Position numbers and translations under genes: made by a program. From Phoenicibacter sp963588595 (GTDB lineage Bacteria; Actinomycetota; Coriobacteriia; Coriobacteriales; Eggerthellaceae): 45,686 nt of DNA. Below the pieces are notes generated by a model. It had not been told where the DNA came from. It did no database searches and saw nothing but the letters and a program-made list of their open reading frames with translations. How positions within the stretch are numbered: the first letter of the stretch is position 1; every line of letters starts with the position of its first letter. Shown in pieces: positions 39,633-45,686 of the stretch. The stretch covers positions 1-45,686 of the forward strand of contig CAVAIA010000032.1 of the NCBI GenBank assembly GCA_963588595.1, read 5' to 3'.

Positions 39633-41057
39633 CTAATTACTCCTTTGGTAAGTTTCTATAAACTCGCAAGGTGTTGGTCGATAAAACAAGTTATGTTTGA
39701 AAAAGTCATTTGAACTTTCAGTGCAGCTTACTTGTCCATCGAATATCATCGTAACATTGTCGCACGCGCAAAGAGAAAACGATAAGTCGTGAGTTGCGAT
39801 AACAACTGTTCCCCCTAAACTAGCAAATTCTCTAATTAAGTTTGCCATAACTACTTTCGTTTTTGGATCAAGACCTTTAGTTGGCTCATCTAGCAAGAGA
39901 AGATTTGGATTCGTTATAAGAAGCTTCGCGAGTGCTAAGAGTTGTTGTTGACCGCCGCTTAAATCAAAAGGATGCAGGTGATGCTTGTCTTGAAGACCTA
40001 TTTGAGCAAGAACGCTATCTATGTCATCATTCGAATAATTGCAATTGCTTTGCCATTCGCTCATCTCTTCTTCGGCGCTATCGCAAACAAAAAGAGAAGC
40101 AGGATTTTGAGGCAAGTAGGCTTGGTTTTCTTTTAAGTGATTCAAGACTTTGCCATGCTTTGCCTTTTCGATTCCAGCGACTAGTTTTAAGATGGTAGTT
40201 TTTCCACTTCCATTTCCTCCAACGAGGCTTCTGATTTCGCCTTTTGAAATGTTTAAGTCGAGACCCCTCAAAACATAATCTGTTTCGTTTCCATATTTAA
40301 AGTAGACATCTTCTAAAACGATCGCTTCTTTTTCATGGTTGCTGAGATTTCTTTGTTGAGGGATACCGTTAATCTTTGTATGTTCGAATTTTGTAAGGCT
40401 AATTTCATCGAGTTTTTTGTCTCTTAGCAAAAAAGCTCTCGTTGCATAATCCTTGACAATTTCAGGAGAGTGAGTTGCGATGACTATAGAAATTTTAAGC
40501 TCTCGATTGATTCTAAAGAGAGTGTGAAGGAAATTTTTTTCGGATATTGGATCTAGTTGAGAAGTTGGCTCATCAAGAAGAAGGAGTTTAGGGCAAGTTA
40601 CAACAGCTTTCGCTAAGTTAACTATTTGCATTTCACCGCCAGACAAGTCTCCTACGTTTTTATGAAACCAAGATTCAATTCCAAAGAAGTGCGAAATTTC
40701 AGCTACCCTTCTTCGCATGAGGGAGCGATCTGCACCATAATTTTCTAATGCAAACGCAATTTCGTGCCATACACTTTCGCAAACAAGTTGATTTTCTGGG
40801 TTTTGTGAGACATAGCCTATTAAAGGTGTTGTATTGTCTTCAGCAGAAAGAAGAGTGATCTTTCCGCTTTTTTTGCCATTCAAAATTTCATTTGGTAAAA
40901 GCGATTTTAGAAAGGTTGTCTTTCCACATCCAGTGTCCCCAGTCAAAATTGCAAAGTCTCCTTCTTTAATCTCTAAGTTAACCCCTTCAAATGTTGGAGT
41001 TTTTGAGTTTGGATAAAAGAAAGAGTAATCATTTATTTTTAGGATTGTTCTAGGCAA
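39633..41057 (-). CDS. ECF transporter ATPase, fused A and A' domains
   Basis: This encodes 474 residues with two complete ABC cassettes. First: TGDTGCGKTTFLK, GYVSQNPENQL, LSGGEMQIVNLAKAV, LLLLDEPTSQLD. Second: GGNGSGKTTILK, AYLPQNP, LSGGQQQLLALAKLL, LLLLDEPTKGLD. In most ECF systems the two ATPases are separate proteins; fusion is known in some Actinobacteria. It starts at TTG (41057) inside the end of ecfT (8-base overlap), indicating coupling. It energises vitamin uptake with EcfT and the S component. Confidence 0.93.
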   Translation of the reverse strand: MPRTILKINDYSFFYPNSKTPTFEGVNLEIKEGDFAILTGDTGCGKTTFLKSLLPNEILNGKKSGKITLLSAEDNTTPLIGYVSQNPENQLVCESVWHEIAFALENYGADRSLMRRRVAEISHFFGIESWFHKNVGDLSGGEMQIVNLAKAVVTCPKLLLLDEPTSQLDPISEKNFLHTLFRINRELKISIVIATHSPEIVKDYATRAFLLRDKKLDEISLTKFEHTKINGIPQQRNLSNHEKEAIVLEDVYFKYGNETDYVLRGLDLNISKGEIRSLVGGNGSGKTTILKLVAGIEKAKHGKVLNHLKENQAYLPQNPASLFVCDSAEEEMSEWQSNCNYSNDDIDSVLAQIGLQDKHHLHPFDLSGGQQQLLALAKLLITNPNLLLLDEPTKGLDPKTKVVMANLIREFASLGGTVVIATHDLSFSLCACDNVTMIFDGQVSCTESSNDFFKHNLFYRPTPCEFIETYQRSN

Positions 41058-41913
41058 AACGAACAGCCTCCAAAATTATCGGCAATGCACTGAATGCTGC
41101 AAAAAATATGAAGGAATGCGAAAAAGAAATATTTGACAATGTAGGATAGAAATTAAAGTTTGAAGGCTCAATTGCAATAAAGAGAATGCATACTCCGGCA
41201 AGAAAAAACATGCAAGTCAAGGCAAAGAAGTCTCTTCTTTTAAATCTATAGAGACAATAAGTTGATCTCTTTCTTGAATTAGACCAGCCTGAGATTTTCA
41301 TAGAATTAGCTGTTGTGAGGGAGTCTTCCATGCACCACCCCATAAGGGTTGTAAAAGTTCTTAAGTTAACATTTTTGCTTGAGCTGTTGGAATTTGCGCA
41401 AGTGCAAGCCTTTTGGACGTCTCTAATTGTGGCATTTTTCTTTTTTATCGAGGGGATTAGGCGGGAGGCTATCGAGATCATAAGAGTCGTTGATGGAAAT
41501 TTCTTAGACATTGTTGACGTAAACCCTTCAAAACTTATTGCTTTGTTAGCGCAAGAAAAGACATTCAACATGCTAACGAGCATAATTCCCATAAAGAGCC
41601 CATATAGAAGAGGTTCAAAATAGATAATTTTGTCACCTATTCTTAATAGGGGTGTTGTTCCGGCGGATGAGAACAAGGGATTAATTATTGTGATGATTAT
41701 TAAAAAAGGGAGCTGCCAAGTTAACGCTTTTAGAGTTTTTCTCCAACCAAAGTAGATAAGACTTAAGACGAGAGATGAAATCATTGAAATTATTAGGTAT
41801 ATAGGGTGAAAAAATCCCATGATAAAACAAATCCAAAGTGCAAAAAAAATCATCGCAACGCAAGGATGAAAAACTGTAAATGAAGTATCTTTATTTGTTT
41901 GATGTGAAGTCAT
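41050..41913 (-). CDS. ECF transporter transmembrane component EcfT
   Basis: This encodes 287 residues from the ATG at 41913; a TTG two codons earlier (41919) is also possible and neither has a clear ribosome site. Helices cluster at the two ends. The coupling region SIASRLIPSIKKKNATIRDVQ and MEDSLTTANSMKISGWSNSR corresponds to the paired Ala-Arg-Gly-type helices of EcfT, here with diverged sequences (SGW for ARG). It is the scaffold connecting ATPases to the S component and the first gene of this minus-strand operon. Confidence 0.85.
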   Translation of the reverse strand: MTSHQTNKDTSFTVFHPCVAMIFFALWICFIMGFFHPIYLIISMISSLVLSLIYFGWRKTLKALTWQLPFLIIITIINPLFSSAGTTPLLRIGDKIIYFEPLLYGLFMGIMLVSMLNVFSCANKAISFEGFTSTMSKKFPSTTLMISIASRLIPSIKKKNATIRDVQKACTCANSNSSSKNVNLRTFTTLMGWCMEDSLTTANSMKISGWSNSRKRSTYCLYRFKRRDFFALTCMFFLAGVCILFIAIEPSNFNFYPTLSNISFSHSFIFFAAFSALPIILEAVRFA

Positions 41914-42007
41914 GACCAATTGAAAGTAAATTTAAGCTCTCTATTTCTTAATGATATGATAATTAACGAGAGGATAAAATTCAAGAAATGAACATTTTGG
42001 AGGAGAA

Positions 42008-42562
42008 ATGAACATTACATTAATCATTGTAATAGCTGTTATCGTTGTCATTGTTATCGCTATTGTTGCGATGTATAACAACTTTGTTAAGCTTCGGAAT
42101 TTGGTTGATAATGCATGGGCGCAAATCGAAGTCCAGCTTCAACGTAGGCTTGATTTAATCCCGAACCTTGTTGAGACTGTTAAAGGATATGCAAAACATG
42201 AAAAGGGAACTCTAGAGGAAGTGACTAAAGCCAGATCTGCGGTTGCAAATGCAACGACGCCTCAAGACAAGATGGCAGCAGACAATTTTTTGACTGGGAC
42301 TTTGAAGAGTTTATTTGCAGTTGCTGAAGCTTATCCAGATTTAAAAGCGAACACAAACTTTCTCGATTTGCAAAAGCAAATCTCTGACACGGAAGACAAG
42401 ATTAGCTACATGAGACAAAGTTACAACGATTGCGTCATGAAATATAACAACTCACTTCAAACTTTCCCGGGAAACATCTTTGCTGGAATGTTTGGCTTTA
42501 AAGCGAAAGAGAGCTTTGATGCAACGCCAGGATCGGATGTTGCTCCAAAAGTTCAATTTTAA
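42008..42562 (+). CDS. lemA: LemA family membrane protein
   Basis: This encodes 184 residues: a single N-terminal transmembrane helix (about 3-22) and a helical-bundle domain with the family signature NLVDNAWAQIEVQLQRRLDL followed by IPNLVETVKGYAKHE. GGAGGAG precedes the ATG. LemA proteins are widespread; their function is uncertain, with proposed roles in envelope stress. The DUF2207-type gene follows after 38 bases, a recurrent partnership in bacteria. Transcription starts in the 94-base gap divergent from ecfT. Confidence 0.95.
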   Translation: MNITLIIVIAVIVVIVIAIVAMYNNFVKLRNLVDNAWAQIEVQLQRRLDLIPNLVETVKGYAKHEKGTLEEVTKARSAVANATTPQDKMAADNFLTGTLKSLFAVAEAYPDLKANTNFLDLQKQISDTEDKISYMRQSYNDCVMKYNNSLQTFPGNIFAGMFGFKAKESFDATPGSDVAPKVQF

Positions 42563-42600
42563 GAAGACTTAAAAGAATCTAAGATAATTTTGTTAAGCAG

Positions 42601-44571
42601 ATGAAAAGCGATAATTTTTTTTCCTTGTCAAAAATTTTAAAAGCAACTTTGGCTTCCTTTTTTATTTTTGCAATTTTAAGTCTGGCACCAATTTTCCTTG
42701 ATAAAAATGTTGCTTTCGCAAAGTCATATTCAATGGACAACACGAACATAGATGCAACTTTGACGAGTCAAGGAGCTTTAAATGTCAATTATGAAAGGCA
42801 ATATTCCTTTAATGGATCGTATTCTTGCTTGATATTGCCATTTGGCAACCTTAGTGAAGGTTCGAAGATGGCAATTGATGGAGTTTCAATTGATAGGGGC
42901 GGAATTGACACTCCATTGAGTTCTGTTAGTTTTAAAACTACATGGAGAAATTCTGGTGGACCTGCAACGGCATGTTATTCCTATGATAACGAGAGAAACA
43001 CAATTTATATTTTTGGCGATTATTCAAACGAGGATATTGTTGTTAAGGTTAACTATTATGTAACGAACGCCGTTAACGTCTATGCGGATTGCGCAGAGCT
43101 CTATTGGCAATTTTGTGCAAATTATGACGACGACTCAAAAAATGTTGTGTGTAACATTACACTTCCAACTCCAACCGACGGCTCAATTGCTTCAGATTCT
43201 ATCCTAGCATGGGGTCATGGTGATTTAACTTCGAAGCTAACGAACAACAACGACGGCAAGGTCTCTTTAAGTGTTCCTCTTGTCGAAGGCGGGAGCTTTG
43301 CTGAGGTGAGGGTTGTTTTTCCTAACGCTTGGGTAGACAAGAGCGTTATAGATTCGCAAGCCGAAAATTCTAAAACTTCAAAACTAGATTCAATCAAGGC
43401 TGAAGAAAATGAGCGACTTGAGAGTTCAAAAGCGACTTATCAAAGAGAAAAGGCGATAAGTGCGCTTATGTTTTGGGTTCCTATTCTCTTAGCAATTCTA
43501 TTTATTATTGCATGCACAATACTTTGGTTTTTATATGGAAGGGAACGAAAGCCGAATTTCACAGACAAATATTTCAGAGATGTCCCTGATAAAAATGCTC
43601 ATCCTTTAACTGTTGCCAGGAATGAGAATTGGGGTGCAGGTAGCACTCGAGATTTGACTGCTGAGATCATGCATTTGCACTTGATAGATGCGATAAAGAT
43701 AGAACATGTGCAAACAACACAAGAAAGGAAAATTTTAGGGGATAAAATCATCGATGACTTCTTAATTTCGAGAACTAAAAAGGGTGAAGAGCTTGAAAAT
43801 AAAGCCGACAGGGCGACGTCAATTTTTTTGTTTGACACGATAGGTAAAGGAATGGGTAGAGAAGATGGACAAGTCACATTTAACGACATAAAAACCTATT
43901 CAAAGAAGAACCAAGAGGAAATGAAAGCAGCTTATGACGCATGGCAAGTTTCTGTTGGCGTTGTCGAAAACACCCCTGAGTCACTCTTTGACACAAAAGG
44001 GATGAAGCTGTCTTCAACTCTAAAATGGATTAGCGCCTTTATGCTTCTTTTGTCCTTCGTTTTAGTTTATTTCACAGTTAATTTGATTCCAACGCTTGCT
44101 TTATTATTTTCAACGCTTGTTTGTTGGATATTTTCTAAGATCATGAGAAGAAGAACGCAATATGGCGCTGATCTTCACGCTAAATCGATCGCTCTCAAAA
44201 ATTGGCTTTGCGACTTTACCAATTTGGGTGAACGCCCGCCTGAAGATGTTAAGGTTTGGGGAGAATTTATGGTTTATGCGACAATCTTGGGCGTTGCGAA
44301 GGAGGCAATTGAACAGCTAAAGCTAAATGAGCCAAATATTAGCGAGGACGATTGGGGATATGGCGTCATGCCTTATTCATGGTGGTGGTTCTATTCACCC
44401 CACACCACTTTCTTTAGCGAAGGAAGCGGAGTTTCTTTCTTTGACAACGTTCTCTCAAACACTATGGGAAGCATTTCTGCTGGCACTAGCTTTGGAGACT
44501 TTGGCGGAGGATTTAGCATAGGTGGAGGAGGCGGCTTCGGAGGTGGCTTTGGCGGAGGCGGCGCCAGATAG
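42601..44571 (+). CDS. DUF2207-type membrane protein with glycine-rich C-terminus
   Basis: This encodes 656 residues. Residues 1-40 are a signal peptide or anchor ending AKS; a beta-rich extracytoplasmic domain (about 45-265) follows, then a charged helix, a membrane helix (about 285-310), a cytoplasmic domain with a VARNENWGAGSTRDLTAEIM start, two further helices (about 475-520) and a tail of GGGFGG-type repeats. This is the DUF2207 architecture, commonly encoded beside lemA. The function is unknown; membrane-associated interaction with LemA is plausible. No obvious Shine-Dalgarno is seen, so translation may couple to lemA. Confidence 0.9.
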   Translation: MKSDNFFSLSKILKATLASFFIFAILSLAPIFLDKNVAFAKSYSMDNTNIDATLTSQGALNVNYERQYSFNGSYSCLILPFGNLSEGSKMAIDGVSIDRGGIDTPLSSVSFKTTWRNSGGPATACYSYDNERNTIYIFGDYSNEDIVVKVNYYVTNAVNVYADCAELYWQFCANYDDDSKNVVCNITLPTPTDGSIASDSILAWGHGDLTSKLTNNNDGKVSLSVPLVEGGSFAEVRVVFPNAWVDKSVIDSQAENSKTSKLDSIKAEENERLESSKATYQREKAISALMFWVPILLAILFIIACTILWFLYGRERKPNFTDKYFRDVPDKNAHPLTVARNENWGAGSTRDLTAEIMHLHLIDAIKIEHVQTTQERKILGDKIIDDFLISRTKKGEELENKADRATSIFLFDTIGKGMGREDGQVTFNDIKTYSKKNQEEMKAAYDAWQVSVGVVENTPESLFDTKGMKLSSTLKWISAFMLLLSFVLVYFTVNLIPTLALLFSTLVCWIFSKIMRRRTQYGADLHAKSIALKNWLCDFTNLGERPPEDVKVWGEFMVYATILGVAKEAIEQLKLNEPNISEDDWGYGVMPYSWWWFYSPHTTFFSEGSGVSFFDNVLSNTMGSISAGTSFGDFGGGFSIGGGGGFGGGFGGGGAR

Positions 44572-44585
44572 TGAATTTGTAAATC

Positions 44586-45686
44586 TTGGTTTTGCAAGTT
44601 GAACATATATCTAAGGACTTTGGTCAAGGTCCCATTTTTAAAGACGTAACTTTCAGGCTCAAAGATGGAGAGCGACTTGCGCTCGTTGGCGTCAATGGCG
44701 CGGGAAAGACAACCATCCTAAACATTATTGCAGGAATCGAGTCCCCTGACAGCGGGCAAATTGTTTTATTAAAAGGAAATAGTGTTGGATATCTAAAGCA
44801 AGAAGCTATCGAGATGGAAGACGGCCCTGTTTTAAGCGTTGTTCTCTCTTCGCAAGAAAAAATTGTCAAACTCGAAGAACAGCTTCATGAAATTGAAGAA
44901 AAGGTTTCGAAAAACCCAGCTCGAGAATTAGTTGAGAGGATGGGAGAGTTAAGTGAGGCTTTTGAGAGAGAAGGCGGATATACTCTCGAGGCTGACGCAA
45001 AAACAGTCCTCACTGGTTTGGGGTTTAAAGAAGAGGACTTTTTTAAGAATGTAAGCGGATTTTCGGGTGGATGGCAAATGAGGATTGCTCTTGCAAAACT
45101 TCTTGTTAGAGCCCCAAACATTCTTCTTCTAGATGAGCCAACTAACCACTTGGATTTAGAGAGCGTTAAGTGGCTGGAAAGTTTTTTGAAAAATTATGCG
45201 GGAGCAGTTATAGTTGTCAGTCACGATAGAGCATTTATGGACAACATGGTAAATCGCGTCATTGAGATTTCTGGGGGAAAAGCTCAAGCCTACGTTGGGA
45301 ATTATTCAAAATATTTGGTTGAGAGGGATTTAAGAATTGAACAACTTAAGGCAGATAAAGAAAAACAAGATGCCGAGATTGCTCACCTTGAAGATTTTGT
45401 TAGGAAATTTCGTTCAAAAGTGACGAAAGCTAAACAAGCTCAAGATCGCTTAAAAAAGCTAGAGAAAATTAAAGAGCAAAGGATTGTTATCCCTCCAGAG
45501 CCTCAAAAGGTGCACTTTAAGTTTGTTCAACCAAAGAGAACAGCTGATGAAGTTGTCAAGATGAGAAACATTGGCAAAAAATTTGGAGATAACGTTGTTT
45601 ATGATGGCGTCGATTTTACTATGTGGCGCGGCGATAAGATCGCACTCGTTGGTCCAAATGGAGCGGGCAAAAGCACTCTTTTAAAA
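44586..45686 (+). CDS. ABC-F family ATPase (3' end outside window)
   Basis: The frame is open from a TTG at 44586 (an alternative TTG lies at 44592) to the right edge, 367 codons; an in-frame TAA at 44580-44582 excludes an earlier start. The first cassette has VGVNGAGKTTILN, signature FSGGWQMRIALAK and LLLDEPTNHLDLESVKWLE, the last being typical of ABC-F proteins, and VVSHDRAFMDNM as switch. A linker helix (about 240-300, rich in Lys and Glu) follows, then the second cassette begins with LVGPNGAGKST at the edge. ABC-F proteins lack membrane domains and act on ribosomes, in translation or antibiotic protection. It follows the DUF2207 gene closely. Confidence 0.92.
   Translation, partial: MVLQVEHISKDFGQGPIFKDVTFRLKDGERLALVGVNGAGKTTILNIIAGIESPDSGQIVLLKGNSVGYLKQEAIEMEDGPVLSVVLSSQEKIVKLEEQLHEIEEKVSKNPARELVERMGELSEAFEREGGYTLEADAKTVLTGLGFKEEDFFKNVSGFSGGWQMRIALAKLLVRAPNILLLDEPTNHLDLESVKWLESFLKNYAGAVIVVSHDRAFMDNMVNRVIEISGGKAQAYVGNYSKYLVERDLRIEQLKADKEKQDAEIAHLEDFVRKFRSKVTKAKQAQDRLKKLEKIKEQRIVIPPEPQKVHFKFVQPKRTADEVVKMRNIGKKFGDNVVYDGVDFTMWRGDKIALVGPNGAGKSTLLK

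Noticed and set aside
41315..41623. A 102-codon plus-strand open frame inside ecfT
   Set aside because: It is antisense to a well-supported membrane-protein gene and has no promoter or ribosome-binding site.

Overview
This 45.7-kb window reads as the chromosome of a low-GC member of the Actinomycetota, most plausibly class Coriobacteriia. The reasons are the rpsA-coaE-uvrB gene order, a class Ic (MocR-like) aspartate aminotransferase of the type known from mycobacteria, two promoters positioned for leaderless mRNAs, and AT-rich coding DNA with many TTG and GTG starts. The assignment is inference; no species marker is present. Coding density is high and no stretch longer than about 250 bases lacks a gene.

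Region 1 (1-6164) is an accessory defence islet. A very large single-chain restriction-modification protein, running off the left edge, joins a GIY-YIG-like nuclease, an SF2 helicase, a coiled coil, an Eco57I-type adenine methylase and a specificity region. Two toxin-type modules follow: a probable toxin/immunity pair on the minus strand and a zeta-toxin/antitoxin pair on the plus strand. Each module is followed by a separate short copy of the 3' end of the restriction gene, so three such ends (4242-4325, 5151-5223, 6081-6164) punctuate the islet. The differences between copies are almost all synonymous, which points to serial recombination between functional alleles.

Region 2 (6172-16901) holds transport and housekeeping genes: a polar amino-acid ABC importer (solute-binding lipoprotein, permease with an unusual fused extracytoplasmic domain, ATPase), a stand-alone riboflavin kinase, a Na+-dependent SNF-type symporter, ychF, a YebC-family regulator, the aspartate aminotransferase, a PutP-type Na+/solute symporter and an MTA/SAH nucleosidase.

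Region 3 (17088-32645) is core information processing and precursor supply on the plus strand: rpsA, coaE, uvrB, pheS-pheT, guaA, glmU, prs, pth, a YigZ/IMPACT protein, tcdA, a TatD hydrolase and a Y-family DNA polymerase. From glmU to the polymerase the genes are packed with spacings of only a few bases, so a long co-transcribed unit is likely.

Region 4 (32670-38940) has a promoter-driven ABC exporter, then thiamine pyrophosphokinase and a small conserved-looking protein on the minus strand, then tRNA-Arg(UCU). A 23-bp exact repeat of the tRNA 3' end lies 3.3 kb downstream. Between the two copies are only two convergent multi-pass membrane proteins (DUF2142-like and DUF6020-like, probable surface-glycan enzymes), so this is a tRNA-bounded genomic islet without an integrase.

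Region 5 (38941-45686) carries a complete energy-coupling-factor vitamin transporter (EcfT, fused EcfA-A', S component), a lemA-DUF2207 pair, and the first part of an ABC-F ATPase that runs off the right edge.
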